Shown in pieces: positions 16,376 to 25,558 of a stretch of 64,000 nucleotides of DNA (positions are counted from its first letter, which is position 1; every line of letters starts with the position of its first letter). The notes beneath the pieces are model-generated. The model had not been told where the DNA came from and did no database searches. It saw nothing but the letters and a program-made list of their open reading frames with translations. The position numbers and the translations under genes are program-made. Where the stretch lies: NCBI RefSeq assembly GCF_004684095.1, contig NZ_SRII01000009.1:1-64000 (forward strand), read 5' to 3'. This stretch comes from Hymenobacter sp. UV11. Its GTDB lineage: Bacteria; Bacteroidota; Bacteroidia; Cytophagales; Hymenobacteraceae.

Positions 16376-17659
16376 ATGAAAGCCTACCCCCTTCTTTTGA
16401 GCGCGGCGCTGCTGGCTGGCTGCCAATCATCTACCACCGATACGGCCCAGGATGGCGCGGGCGCTACGTCGGCCGCCGCGCTGCTCACGCCCGGCCCCTG
16501 GCGCGGCGAGCTAGCGGCGCAGGGCCAGAAAATTCCATTTCTCTTCGAGGTGAAGACGGAAGCCGGCAAGCCGGTAGTTTACCTCATCAATAAGGGCCTG
16601 AACGGCGAGGAGCGCCTGCGCTGCGACGAGATTTCGGCGGCCGGCGACTCAGCCACCATCAAGCTGCACGTATTCGACGCGGCGCTAGTAGTGCGCGCCG
16701 ATGGCAAGGACAAGCTGAAAGGCACCTGGGTGAAGTACGATGCCAAGACGCCATATCGGGTGCCGCTGGTGGCAACGGCGGGCGCGCAGCCGCTGTTTTC
16801 TGGCGCTGTGGCTAAAGGGGAGCCTTTCGTTGGCACTTGGAAGACAGAATTTAAGGATGAAACTGGCAAAACTTATCCAGCAGTTGGCATTTTCAAACAA
16901 GCGAATAGTGATGTAACTGGCACCTTCCTAACCACGACCGGCGACTACCGCTACTTGGCTGGACAGGCAGATGGCGTGACGATGCGCTTAAGTACATTCG
17001 ATGGCAGCCACGCCTTTTTATTCACCGGAAAATTGAACGCTGATGATACAACCAGCAGTCTTACCGGCGACTACTACTCCGGTAAGTCGGGCCACGAAAC
17101 CTGGACGGCTGTCCTCGACCCCAAAGCCAAGCTGCCCGACGCCGACACGCTGACCTACCTCAAAAAGGGCGAGTCGCGGCTGAACTTCAAGTTTCCGAGC
17201 ATCGTGCAGGGGGGTAGTATCTCCCCTACCGACCCTAAATACAAGGGCAAGGTGGTGGTGGTGCAAATTTTGGGCTCGTGGTGCCCCAACTGCATGGACG
17301 AGACTACTTACCTCGCGCCCTGGTACGAGCAGAATAAGGCGCGCGGCGTCGAGATTATCGGCCTGGGCTACGAGCGCAGCGCCGACTACGACAAGGCCGC
17401 CCCGCGCCTGCGCAAGATGAAAGAGCGCTACAACATCGGCTACGACCTGGCCGTGGCGGGCGTGAGCAACAAAGACTCGGTGGCCGCGTCGCTGCCGCAG
17501 CTGGCAAAGTTTCTGGGTTTTCCGACTACTATTTTTCTGGATAAGAAAGGTGTGGTGCGCAGCATTCGGACGGGCTTTTCGGGGCCGGGCACGGGGCAGT
17601 ATTATGAGGACGAGAAGGCGCATTTCAACCGCACCGTGGACAAGCTGCTGAAGGAGTAG
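16376..17659 (+). CDS. TlpA/ResA-like thioredoxin-fold lipoprotein
   Basis: A 427-residue lipoprotein: KAYPLLLSAALLAGC gives the signal peptide and lipobox cysteine. An N-terminal beta-rich region of about 260 residues precedes a thioredoxin domain with active site WCPNC (ILGSWCPNCMDE) around residue 305 and the cis-Pro loop FPTTIFLDKKG. Such proteins are periplasmic or outer-membrane thiol-disulphide reductases. A separate terminator follows at 17701. The partner substrate is not indicated by the neighbours. Confidence 0.85.
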   Translation: MKAYPLLLSAALLAGCQSSTTDTAQDGAGATSAAALLTPGPWRGELAAQGQKIPFLFEVKTEAGKPVVYLINKGLNGEERLRCDEISAAGDSATIKLHVFDAALVVRADGKDKLKGTWVKYDAKTPYRVPLVATAGAQPLFSGAVAKGEPFVGTWKTEFKDETGKTYPAVGIFKQANSDVTGTFLTTTGDYRYLAGQADGVTMRLSTFDGSHAFLFTGKLNADDTTSSLTGDYYSGKSGHETWTAVLDPKAKLPDADTLTYLKKGESRLNFKFPSIVQGGSISPTDPKYKGKVVVVQILGSWCPNCMDETTYLAPWYEQNKARGVEIIGLGYERSADYDKAAPRLRKMKERYNIGYDLAVAGVSNKDSVAASLPQLAKFLGFPTTIFLDKKGVVRSIRTGFSGPGTGQYYEDEKAHFNRTVDKLLKE

Positions 17660-17700
17660 CGAGCGCTGCTCACGTAACCTTCACCCTACCCCCTCGTTTT

Positions 17701-17739
17701 AAGCGCCACTATCCGCAAGCCGGATGGTAGCGCTTTTTT
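17701..17739 (+). terminator. Rho-independent terminator after the TlpA-like gene
   Basis: AAGCGCCACTATCCG and CGGATGGTAGCGCTT pair with two G-U or mismatched positions around a 5-base loop, followed by TTTT. It also shows that the M48 gene does not start at the upstream ATG at 17724. Confidence 0.8.
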
Positions 17740-17864
17740 CGGGCTCTTTGCAGCCACGGCGCAAGCATAGGGCCACCGTAGGCCTACCGGTGCGTGCCGC
17801 CGCCGGCGCGCAGGTTTGGCCTGACAATTGGACTACGGTTCGTAAAATCATTCACTTTCCCACC

Positions 17865-19286
17865 ATGACGACCTTTTCCCGCCGCATCCTGCGCCCAGCC
17901 ACTTTGCTGCTGCTGTTGCCGCTGGCCAGTGCTACTTCTACCAAACTCTACCGTCCCGCCGCGCCGCTGCAAGGCGCCCAGCCCGACCCGCAGGTGCTGG
18001 CGCAGTTTGGCCTCTACAATAGCCCCAAGCTGCAAGCATACATCACGCAGCAGGGCAAGCGCATGACGGCCATCTCGGACCGGCCCGGCGACTACGGCTT
18101 CACTATCGTCGATTCGCCGGTTATCAATGCCTTTGCTACCCCCGATGGGCACGTGTACTTCACGCGCGGCATCATGGCGTATTTCAATGACGAGGCGCAG
18201 TTTACGGGCGTGCTGGGGCACGAGCTGGGCCACATTACGGCGCAGCACGGCAAGAAGCAACAGCGCAACTCCATCTTATCCAGCATTTTGGTGGGGGTAG
18301 CCACCATCGCGTCGCCTAACCTGCTGGGCCGTATTGCGCAGCCTGCCGCGCAGTTGGTGAGCCTCAAGTACAGCCGAGGCGACGAGAACGAGGCCGACCA
18401 GCTGGGCGTAAAGTACTCGACCAAAGTGGGGTACGACGCCTCGCACATGGCCAACTTTTTCCAGACGCTGGAGCGCACCGAGGCCCAGAGTGGCAGCAGC
18501 ACGCCCACCTTTCTCTCTACCCACCCCAACTCGGCCGACCGCTACCAGCGTGTGAAGCAACTGGCCGCCCAGGCCCAGCAGAGCCTCGGCAAGCGCACGC
18601 TCACGGTGAACCGCGACAGCTACCTGCGCTCGATTGAGGGGCTGCCGTTTGGCGATGACCCGCGCCAGGGCTTTGTCGAAAGCAGCGTGTTTTACCACCC
18701 CGATTTGAAGTTCCGCTTCCCGATTCCTTCGGGCTGGAAATCGCAGAACTCGCCCGAGCAGTTTCAAATGTCCGAGCCTAATGGCAAGGCGCTGCTGGCT
18801 TTTCTGGGGGTAGGCGGCAGCTCGCTCGAAGAGGCGGCCCAGACGCTGGCCAAGAAGATTGGCATCACGCCCGGCAACGCGCAGCGCACCACCATCAACG
18901 GCTTCCCGGCGCTCGTGTTTGAGGGCGACCAGCAGGCTTCGCAAGACCAGCAATCCACGCCGGCCCACGTGCAAGCCTATATCATTCAGGATGGCAAGTC
19001 GATGTTTGCCTTCGTAGGCCTGGCCACGGCAGCCACCTTCGGCACCTACGCGCCGCAGTTTGCCAGCGCCGCCCAGGGCTACCAGCGCCTCACCGAGGCC
19101 AGCAAGCTCAACCGCCAGGCCGAGCGCGTGCACATCAAGCAGGCCAAAACCGCCGCTACCCTCTCGCAGGCCCTCACCGCCAACGGTGTGCCCAGCAAGC
19201 GCCTCGAAGAGGAAGCCATCCTCAATGGCATGCAGCTCACCGACCGCCTACCGGCCGGCATGCTGTTCAAGGTGATTGGGCAGTAA
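17865..19286 (+). CDS. M48-family zinc metalloprotease with C-terminal LysM-like tail
   Basis: Secreted or periplasmic protease of 473 residues. TTFSRRILRPATLLLLLPLA forms the signal peptide (start at ATG 17865). Catalytic HELGHITAQH is near residue 118, and the third zinc ligand lies in SRGDENEADQLGVKY near 180, the BepA/YfgC arrangement. A middle domain of about 150 residues follows, then a short C-terminal stretch (ALTANGVPSKRLEEEAILNG) reminiscent of LysM-like motifs. BepA-type enzymes degrade stalled outer-membrane proteins. Followed by a strong bidirectional terminator. Confidence 0.88.
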   Translation: MTTFSRRILRPATLLLLLPLASATSTKLYRPAAPLQGAQPDPQVLAQFGLYNSPKLQAYITQQGKRMTAISDRPGDYGFTIVDSPVINAFATPDGHVYFTRGIMAYFNDEAQFTGVLGHELGHITAQHGKKQQRNSILSSILVGVATIASPNLLGRIAQPAAQLVSLKYSRGDENEADQLGVKYSTKVGYDASHMANFFQTLERTEAQSGSSTPTFLSTHPNSADRYQRVKQLAAQAQQSLGKRTLTVNRDSYLRSIEGLPFGDDPRQGFVESSVFYHPDLKFRFPIPSGWKSQNSPEQFQMSEPNGKALLAFLGVGGSSLEEAAQTLAKKIGITPGNAQRTTINGFPALVFEGDQQASQDQQSTPAHVQAYIIQDGKSMFAFVGLATAATFGTYAPQFASAAQGYQRLTEASKLNRQAERVHIKQAKTAATLSQALTANGVPSKRLEEEAILNGMQLTDRLPAGMLFKVIGQ

Positions 19287-19301
19287 GGTAACCTTGGAAC
19301 C

Positions 19302-19345
19302 AAAAAAGGGGGGTAGGGAGCATGTGCTCCCTACCCCCCTTTTTG
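19302..19345. terminator. Bidirectional terminator
   Basis: A nearly perfect palindrome: AAAAAAGGGGGGTAGGGAGC pairs with its complement ending CCCCCCTTTTT. It serves both the M48 gene and the convergent lipoprotein gene. Confidence 0.92.
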
Positions 19346-19363
19346 CGTGCGCAACTCTGGTAA

Positions 19364-20272
19364 CTACTTGCCCACCAGCTGCGCGCTGGTTTTGAGGGTG
19401 AAGGTCTGGAAGCTGGGGCCGCTGCTGCCGCGGCTCATGCCACGGCCGCCGTAGCCGCCACGCCCCCCGTAGCCGCCGCCCATGCCACCCATGCCGCCGC
19501 CGTAGCCACCGCCCATGCCCTGCGGGCCCACCACGCTCATGTCGGATTGCGACTGGCTGCCGGCGGGCAGTTTGGGCTTCTGGCCGGCAATCCAGACGCC
19601 GATGGCGGCCGACTGGCCGGTGGCCAGCGCCGGCACCCGCCGGTACACGAGGCGCAGCGGCACGGCCAACTCATAGATGATGTTGTTGCGGCTGTCGAGG
19701 CCAATGGCGGCCTTCACACCGAGCTTCGACTCAGAATCGGTGAGCACGGGCTCCTTGCTGCCGCGGTAGTTGAGCAGCTCCATCTCGTGGTCGCCGGCGA
19801 TGGCCGTGCGCAGCCGCTCCACGTGCTCGGCCTGGCGCTCGGCGGCGGTGGGGCCCATGGCGCCGGCCGGCCGCTCGGCCGAGGGCTTAAAGGAATTTAA
19901 ATCAACCGCCAGCGGAAAGCGAATGCCCAGTTGCTGCTGGTTGCGGCCCGTCGAGTCGAGCCACACCACCGTGCCCAGGTACACGAGCTTGGCCTGGGTA
20001 GGCGCGTCGTTGGCCTTGAGGCGCACGTACACCATGCGGTCGTCGTTGAGCACCTGGTACTGCAGGTGGCTGTTGGCGTCGTACTGCAGCGAGTCGGTCC
20101 ATTCGCTGGCCGAGCCGTCGATGGTGGGCGGCGTGGCCAGGTAGTGGCTGGTGGCGTTGGTAGCCAGCACGGTCTGCTTGCTGGCATCGCCCTGCGCGGC
20201 CGGCTGAGAGGAGGCACAGGCCGTTAGGTACGCGGCGGGAAGCAGAAGGAGCAAGGACGGAGACAGGCGCAT
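19364..20272 (-). CDS. Lipoprotein with CBM9-like domain and Gly-rich tail
   Basis: A 302-residue lipoprotein from ATG 20272 (RLSPSLLLLLPAAYLTAC lipobox). After it, TPPTIDGSASEWTDSLQYD resembles the opening strand of CBM9/DOMON-like beta-sandwich domains, followed by VYVRLKANDAPTQAKLVYLG. The C-terminal quarter contains a low-complexity block of GGGYGG, GGMGG and GRGGYGGRG units. Function unknown; it lies next to the gld genes with its own promoter box. Domain call is tentative. Confidence 0.68.
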   Translation of the reverse strand: MRLSPSLLLLLPAAYLTACASSQPAAQGDASKQTVLATNATSHYLATPPTIDGSASEWTDSLQYDANSHLQYQVLNDDRMVYVRLKANDAPTQAKLVYLGTVVWLDSTGRNQQQLGIRFPLAVDLNSFKPSAERPAGAMGPTAAERQAEHVERLRTAIAGDHEMELLNYRGSKEPVLTDSESKLGVKAAIGLDSRNNIIYELAVPLRLVYRRVPALATGQSAAIGVWIAGQKPKLPAGSQSQSDMSVVGPQGMGGGYGGGMGGMGGGYGGRGGYGGRGMSRGSSGPSFQTFTLKTSAQLVGK

Positions 20273-20295
20273 AACGAAGGGGGTAGGAGAAAGCA

Positions 20296-20303
20296 CAAAG
20301 CTA
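20296..20303 (-). promoter_or_regulatory. -7 box TAGCTTTG for the lipoprotein gene
   Basis: Minus-strand TAGCTTTG, about 24 bases upstream of ATG 20272, matches TAnnTTTG; the leader then contains CTCCTACCCCCTTCG. Confidence 0.5.
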
Positions 20304-20345
20304 CGCGGCAGCCCTTAGCGGGCGATGAACCGCACAGCGCTGACG

Positions 20346-22070
20346 CTAAAACCGCGCGTAGCGGCGCTTGCGGCGCCAGGCCCGCACCGCGCCAAAGGCG
20401 ACCAGCAGCACCAGCGGCGCGCCTAGGTTCAGCAACTGCCACTGCTGGCGCTTGTCGGCGAGCTGCACCTTGTCGAGGGGGCGTAGCGTGATTTGCTTGC
20501 CGCGCACGGCGATAAGGCCGGTTTCGTCGAGCATGTAATCGGTGGCGTTCAGAATCAGCTCGCGGTTGGCAAACTCGGTGCTGGAGAGGCGGTCGTAGCC
20601 CAGGCGCATCGGCCGGCCACTCTTGGGGTCCACGTCGTTGCGCAGAAAGTCGCCGTCCGAAATCACCAGGATTTTGCTGGGCTGGGCGTTGGGGTTTTGG
20701 TCGGGCTGGTAGGTGGTGGTGCCCGGCACAGCGCGGTTGGCGAAGAGCGAGCGGAACTTGCCTTCAAGCAGGTAACCCACTGATTGGTAGCTATTCTGGT
20801 ATAGCTTGGGGTTGGGCTCCAGGCGCGCGTCGTTGAAGTTGATGGGCACCGGCGCGGGCAGCACGCGGGTATAGCGCGAGGTGGTCATGAGCGAGGTTTT
20901 GCGCACGCCGGCCGCCTTCACCGTGTCGATGTTGCCCACAAACTTCATGTACACCGCGTCGAGGTTGCGCGTTATCGGGCTGGGGCTAAAGCGGTTGATG
21001 AGGGGGTAGAGCTGCCAGGGCAGCGGCTCAATCTTGGGCTTGTTGCCGGTCATGCCCGTTACCAGCGGAATCTGGCCACTGTTGAGGTCGAGCAATAGGT
21101 CGGGATTCAGGCGCACGCCGTAGCGGAACAGCAGGTCGTCGAGGTTGAGGTTGTAGGGCGTGGCCAGGGCGGCGCCGTTGCGGCTCACGCTGTCGAGGTC
21201 CACGCGCAGGGCATCCACGAAGAACATGGCGCGCCCGCCGTGGGTGATAAACTGGTCGAGTCGAAATTTTTCCAGTTCCGAGTACGGCCCCGTGGGCTTG
21301 GCCACCACCACGGCATCGAGGTTGCCGCGCAGGTCCTTCACCTGGTTCAGGTCCACCCGAAACACGTCGTAGTTCTGGCTCCACGAGGTGAGGATGTCGG
21401 CCATGTCGGCATTAGCCAGCTCGCCGTGGCCCGTGATGATGCCCAGCCGGCGCTTGGCCCCGCCGGGCGGCGCCACCTGCCGAATGGTGCTGGCCAGCTC
21501 ATACTCCAGGCCCTCAATGCTCTGGTTGAGGCGCTCTTCAGGGGCGGCCACCTGACTACCTCGTAGCAGCAGCACGTTGCGGCTCTGGCCGCCGGCCTCC
21601 ACCACGGCCCAGGGGAAGATGATTTTCTCGACCCGCTTGCCGTTTTCATTAGCGCCGAGGTTGGTCGGCTTCAGGCCTTTTTTGAAGAGAATCTCGTAGA
21701 ATTTGTTGCGGCCCGCCTCGGTGGGCGCCGCGCTGGGGTCGATAAAGACAAAGTTGAGGTTGCCGCCCGCGTACACCTGCATCTCGGTCAGCGTTTCGCG
21801 CACGCCCTGCTCCAGGCGGCGGAACGTGGGCGGAAAATCGCCGGCCAGGTACACCGTAATGGTGACGGGCTTCTTGAGATTACCCAGCAAATCCTTGGTG
21901 GCCGGCGACATGGTGTAGCGCTTTTCTTCCGTCAAGTCGAGCCGAAAAAAGAAGCGCTGCGCCACGAAATTGAGCACGAATAGCGCGCCCACAATCAGCG
22001 CAAAGCGCAGCAAATCCTGGCTCTTGCGCGAGGTGGCGGGGGTAGGGAGAGCGGTTGAAGTCGGTTCCAT
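20346..22070 (-). CDS. gldG: Gliding-motility ABC transporter component GldG
   Basis: A 574-residue protein with an N-terminal helix (LLRFALIVGALFVLNFVAQ), LTEEKRYTMSPATKDLL just after it, a large periplasmic part (ABC_transp_aux: GHGELANADMADILTSW, VVVAKPTGPYSELEKFRLDQ) and a C-terminal helix followed by basic residues. This is the layout of GldG, which with GldA and GldF forms an ABC transporter required for gliding in Flavobacterium. Start at ATG 22070, 2 bases after the gldF stop; the longer frame is spurious. Confidence 0.93.
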   Translation of the reverse strand: MEPTSTALPTPATSRKSQDLLRFALIVGALFVLNFVAQRFFFRLDLTEEKRYTMSPATKDLLGNLKKPVTITVYLAGDFPPTFRRLEQGVRETLTEMQVYAGGNLNFVFIDPSAAPTEAGRNKFYEILFKKGLKPTNLGANENGKRVEKIIFPWAVVEAGGQSRNVLLLRGSQVAAPEERLNQSIEGLEYELASTIRQVAPPGGAKRRLGIITGHGELANADMADILTSWSQNYDVFRVDLNQVKDLRGNLDAVVVAKPTGPYSELEKFRLDQFITHGGRAMFFVDALRVDLDSVSRNGAALATPYNLNLDDLLFRYGVRLNPDLLLDLNSGQIPLVTGMTGNKPKIEPLPWQLYPLINRFSPSPITRNLDAVYMKFVGNIDTVKAAGVRKTSLMTTSRYTRVLPAPVPINFNDARLEPNPKLYQNSYQSVGYLLEGKFRSLFANRAVPGTTTYQPDQNPNAQPSKILVISDGDFLRNDVDPKSGRPMRLGYDRLSSTEFANRELILNATDYMLDETGLIAVRGKQITLRPLDKVQLADKRQQWQLLNLGAPLVLLVAFGAVRAWRRKRRYARF

Positions 22071-22072
22071 GC

Positions 22073-22798
22073 TTACCAGTTCCGGCTGCGGAGGGCCAAC
22101 CGCGTGCCCAGCAGGGCCACGGCAATGACGGTGAGAAAATAGAGCACGTCGCGCGAGTCGATGAGCCCCTTGCTGAGGTCGCGGTAGTGCGCCGCGATGC
22201 CGAGCTGGCTCACGTAGTAGGCCGGCGCGCCTTCCAGGATGGAGGCCAGCGAATCGAAGCCGGTGTACACCAGAAAGCACGCCACTACGGCCAGCACGAA
22301 GGCAATAATCTGGTCGCGGGTGAGGGCCGAGGCCAGCACGCCCAGCGCCGCAAACACGGCCGCCAGCAGCGCCAGCCCCAGGTACGAGCCCACCGTGGCC
22401 GCCGAGTCGATGTTGCCGGGCGGCGAGCCCAGCTTATACACCGAGAAGTAGTAGATCAGCGTGGGTATCAGGGCAAAGAGCGCCAGCAGCAAGCAGGCCA
22501 GGTACTTACCCCCCACTAGTTGCCCATCGGTGAGTGGGCGCGTGAGCAGCAGCTCCATCGTACCGGCTTTCTTCTCCTCGGCAAACGTGCGCATGGTGAT
22601 GGCTGGAATCAGCAGCAAAAACAGCCACGGCGCCAGGTTGAACAGCGATTGTAGGTCGGCGTAGCCGTAGTCGAGCACGCTGCTGTTGGGGAAGACCCAC
22701 ACGAACAGCCCGGTCGCCACCAAAAACACGCCGATGACGACGTAGGCCACCGGCGAGTTAAGGAAGGCGTTGAATTCTTTTCTGAGAATGGTAAGCAT
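22073..22798 (-). CDS. gldF: Gliding-motility ABC transporter permease GldF
   Basis: A 241-residue ABC-2-type permease with six hydrophobic segments and the conserved motif FAEEKKAGTMELLLTRPLTD near residues 71-90. It is coupled to gldG (2-base gap) and downstream of gldA, from which it is separated by a 104-bp palindromic repeat. Length normal. Confidence 0.93.
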   Translation of the reverse strand: MLTILRKEFNAFLNSPVAYVVIGVFLVATGLFVWVFPNSSVLDYGYADLQSLFNLAPWLFLLLIPAITMRTFAEEKKAGTMELLLTRPLTDGQLVGGKYLACLLLALFALIPTLIYYFSVYKLGSPPGNIDSAATVGSYLGLALLAAVFAALGVLASALTRDQIIAFVLAVVACFLVYTGFDSLASILEGAPAYYVSQLGIAAHYRDLSKGLIDSRDVLYFLTVIAVALLGTRLALRSRNW

Positions 22799-22805
22799 TA
22801 ACTCC

Positions 22806-22909
22806 TGTCATGCTGAGCTCGCGAAGCATCTTATCACGTTCGCTTCACTCGTGTGTACTAATTCTGACGCAGGCAGCGGTGATAAGATGCTTCCTTCGTC
22901 AGCATGACA
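22806..22909. repeat. Long palindromic repeat, family A variant, inside the gld operon
   Basis: TGTCATGCTGAGCTCGCGAAGCATCTTATC and complement with differences (the right arm reads CCTTCGTCAGCATGACA). It occupies the gldA-gldF gap and so must be transcribed through if the genes form one operon. Confidence 0.88.
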
Positions 22910-22915
22910 AACGGT

Positions 22916-23824
22916 TTATTTCGTCAATTCCCCAAACACCGTTTCCAGGCTCTGCTGCTCCTGCCGTAGGCCCAGCAGCAGCCAGCCCTGCTCCACGGCT
23001 AGGCGCGACACGGCGGCGCGCACGTCGCGGCCCGGCGCGGTGCGGATGAGCACCACGCCCGGCCCGGCCGCCTCCACGGCGCGGACGCCGGGTAGGGCGG
23101 CCAGCGGGGCAGTGGTTACGGGGCCTTCAAACTCGGCGCGGAGCACGGTTTCGCCGGCGGCGCGGGCGGCCAGCTCGGCCACGGGGGCGTCGGCTACCAG
23201 CTTGCCGCGGCTGATGATGACCACGCGGGAGCACAGCGCCGTGACTTCGGGCAAAATGTGGGTGCTGAAAATGACCGTTTTATCGGCGCCCAGCTCGCGG
23301 ATGAGCTGGCGGATTTCGCCAATCTGGTTGGGGTCGAGGCCGGTGGTAGGCTCGTCCAATATGAGCACTTCGGGGTCGTGCACCAGCGCCTGCGCCAGGC
23401 CCACGCGCTGGCGGTAGCCCTTGCTGAGCGCGCCAATTTGCTTGTTCTGCTCGCGGGTGAGGCCGACTTTTTGCACCAGCTGGGCCACACGCTGGCGCAG
23501 TTCCCTACCCCCCAGCCCGTGCACCGAGCCGATAAATTCGAGGTACTCGTGCACGTACATATCGAGGTAGAGCGGATTGTGCTCGGGCAGGTAGCCCACG
23601 CGGCGGCGCACGGCCAGGGGGTCCTGCTGCACGTCGAAGCCGCCGATGCGCACCGTACCGGCCGTGGGCGGCAGGTAGCCAAGCGCGATTTTCATAGTCG
23701 TGCTCTTGCCCGCACCGTTTGGGCCGAGGAAGCCCACGATTTCGCCCTTATCAGCCCGAAAGCTGATATCATCGACGGCGTTTTGGGCGCCGTAGGTTTT
23801 GATGAGGTGTTCTACTTCAACCAT
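22916..23824 (-). CDS. gldA: Gliding-motility ABC transporter ATPase GldA
   Basis: A 302-residue ABC ATPase: Walker A GPNGAGKST near residue 32, signature LSKGYRQRVGLAQALVHDP near 130, Walker B LILDEPTTGLDP, and H-loop STHILPEV. A C-terminal domain of about 80 residues follows, as in GldA and related bacitracin-type ATPases. ATG 23824 is chosen because it starts VEVEHLIKTYG; the longer frame enters the palindromic repeat. Confidence 0.9.
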   Translation of the reverse strand: MVEVEHLIKTYGAQNAVDDISFRADKGEIVGFLGPNGAGKSTTMKIALGYLPPTAGTVRIGGFDVQQDPLAVRRRVGYLPEHNPLYLDMYVHEYLEFIGSVHGLGGRELRQRVAQLVQKVGLTREQNKQIGALSKGYRQRVGLAQALVHDPEVLILDEPTTGLDPNQIGEIRQLIRELGADKTVIFSTHILPEVTALCSRVVIISRGKLVADAPVAELAARAAGETVLRAEFEGPVTTAPLAALPGVRAVEAAGPGVVLIRTAPGRDVRAAVSRLAVEQGWLLLGLRQEQQSLETVFGELTK

Positions 23825-23845
23825 TTTTTGGCTTTCAAAATCGTC

Positions 23846-23968
23846 TGTCATTGCGAGCGCGACGAAGTGGAGCGCGGCAATCTTTCCTTATCGTTCGCAT
23901 TGCTGGATTACTACCCCTTTCGTGAAGGAAAGATTGCCGCGCTCCACTTCGTTGCGCTCGCAATGACA
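23846..23968. repeat. Long palindromic repeat, family B (TCATTGCGAGCGCGACGAAG)
   Basis: Inverted arms TGTCATTGCGAGCGCGACGA... and ...GTTGCGCTCGCAATGACA around a middle of about 40 bases. Second copy at 39546-39667. Located just upstream of gldA. Confidence 0.92.
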
Positions 23969-23979
23969 AACGAGTTGAC

Positions 23980-24675
23980 TTACTTTTTCACGTTCGCCGG
24001 GCGCATCTGAATCTCCGATACCATCGTGGCCTCCGGCGCCTCCAGGGCGTGCACAATGGCGGCGGCAATGTCTTCGGGCTGCATCTTGTGCGGGTCGGGC
24101 TCCTGGCCGGGGGTAGCGCCGTTGAAATGCGTTTCGACCGAGCCGGGCATCACGCAGGTGACGCGGATACCGTCGGGCCGCAGCTCCTTGAAGAGCGCGT
24201 CGGAGAAGCCGCGCACGGCGTATTTGGTGGCGCAGTAGCCGGCCAGGTTGGCGGTGCCGGCCGTGGCGGCCAGCGAGGCTACGTTGATGAGGTGGCCTTC
24301 CTGCTGCTTTTTCATAGCCGGCAGCACGGCGCGGGTGCAGTAAAATAGGCCGTTGACGTTGGTATCGAACATGGCGTGCCAGTCTTCCGACTTGAACCCG
24401 TCGATAGTACCAAACAGCCCTACCCCCGCATTATTGACCAGGATGTGGATGCCGGGACCCAGCTCGCGCTGGGTGTTGGTGAAGGCTTCGGCCACGGCGT
24501 GCTCGTCGCGCACGTCGCAGGCGAAGAACTGGAAACGGTCGTGGTCCAGGCCCTCGGGCGCGGTGCGGCCCCAGCCGGCCACGGCGGCCCCGCGCGCCAG
24601 CAAAGCCTCGGCGGTGGCGCGGCCGATGCCGCTGCTCACGCCCGTTACGATGGCAACTTTCCCACTCAGGTTCAT
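23980..24675 (-). CDS. Short-chain dehydrogenase/reductase
   Basis: Classical SDR of 231 residues from ATG 24675 (NLSGKVAIVTGVSSGIGRA, the Rossmann TGxxxGIG). Catalytic Ser in INVASLAATAG, Tyr and Lys in YCATKYAVRG, and NNAGVG in the active-site region. Prefers NADP or NAD; substrate unknown. Divergent from the GIN-domain gene with only 22 bases between starts. Confidence 0.88.
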   Translation of the reverse strand: MNLSGKVAIVTGVSSGIGRATAEALLARGAAVAGWGRTAPEGLDHDRFQFFACDVRDEHAVAEAFTNTQRELGPGIHILVNNAGVGLFGTIDGFKSEDWHAMFDTNVNGLFYCTRAVLPAMKKQQEGHLINVASLAATAGTANLAGYCATKYAVRGFSDALFKELRPDGIRVTCVMPGSVETHFNGATPGQEPDPHKMQPEDIAAAIVHALEAPEATMVSEIQMRPANVKK

Positions 24676-24697
24676 ACTTTCAAGTAAAAATTGACGC

Positions 24698-25477
24698 ATG
24701 CGACTGCGAATGCTGCTACAAAGTAACGCGCTGGCGGGGCTGCGCCGGGCAGCGGCCCTGCTGGCCGGCGGCCTGGCGCTGGCCGCCTGCGGCGCCGGCC
24801 ACAACACAGACTGCCTCAAAAGCAACGGCCCCGTGACCACCCAGCGCCGCGCCATCACGCGCGGCCTTACCGATGTGGTGCTGTATGACAACGTGGACGT
24901 GACCATTGTGCCCGACACGGCGACCTACGCCGAGGTGCGGGCCGGCGAAAACGTGATTGACGACATCACCTTCGAATACCAGGGCCCCAAGCGCCTGCTC
25001 ATTCGCAACACCAGCCGCTGCAATTGGGTGCGCAGCTACAGTACGCCGCGCGAGGTGCGCCTGCACCTGCCCTACCTCAAGGACGTGGAGCAGCGCGGCT
25101 ACGGCCTGGTCACCACCGACGGGCAGTTTCGGCAGGATACGCTGTTTGTGCACTCGTCGGGCACCGGCGACGTCAACCTGAACGTCAACTGCGTGTATTT
25201 ATTTATTGACATTTACGACGCGGGCGACATGACCTTGCAGGGCACCGCCGAGGACTTTCACCCCAACCTGGGCAGCAACGGGTTTCTGTTCGCCAGCGCC
25301 CTCATCACGCGCTTCTGCTACTACCGCACCTACCCCTCCTGGATTGGCGACGCCCATGTGCGGGCCAACCAAAACCTGGGCGGCATTCTCGATGGCACGG
25401 GCACGTTTTATTATTCCGGCAACCCCAGCTATATCGATTCGCAGGGTAAGAACCCCAGCCACTTAGTGAAGGAGTAG
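24698..25477 (+). CDS. GIN domain (DUF2807) lipoprotein
   Basis: A 259-residue lipoprotein (LLAGGLALAACGAG lipobox near residue 31) with a beta-helix domain of the DUF2807 or putative autotransporter-adhesin head GIN type: GLTDVVLYDNVDVTIVPD, then repeats around EVRLHLPYLKDVEQRGYG. Family members are surface proteins of unknown role. Ends just before a hairpin repeat that may terminate transcription. Confidence 0.8.
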   Translation: MRLRMLLQSNALAGLRRAAALLAGGLALAACGAGHNTDCLKSNGPVTTQRRAITRGLTDVVLYDNVDVTIVPDTATYAEVRAGENVIDDITFEYQGPKRLLIRNTSRCNWVRSYSTPREVRLHLPYLKDVEQRGYGLVTTDGQFRQDTLFVHSSGTGDVNLNVNCVYLFIDIYDAGDMTLQGTAEDFHPNLGSNGFLFASALITRFCYYRTYPSWIGDAHVRANQNLGGILDGTGTFYYSGNPSYIDSQGKNPSHLVKE

Positions 25478-25480
25478 GGG

Positions 25481-25557
25481 CAATGGGTGAATGAGTGAAT
25501 GGCGGAATGGGTGAATAGCACAACCATTCATTCACCCATTCCGCCATTCACCCATTG
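25481..25557. repeat. Palindromic repeat built of GGGTGAATG units
   Basis: Left arm 25481-25516 and right arm 25526-25557 are inverted copies of CAATGGGTGAATG...GGCGG; the left arm has one extra 8-base GAGTGAAT unit. It separates convergent genes. Confidence 0.85.
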
Positions 25558-25558
25558 C

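Noticed and set aside
17724..17864. Upstream start for the M48 protease
   Set aside because: It lies in a hairpin terminator and the signal peptide begins at 17865.
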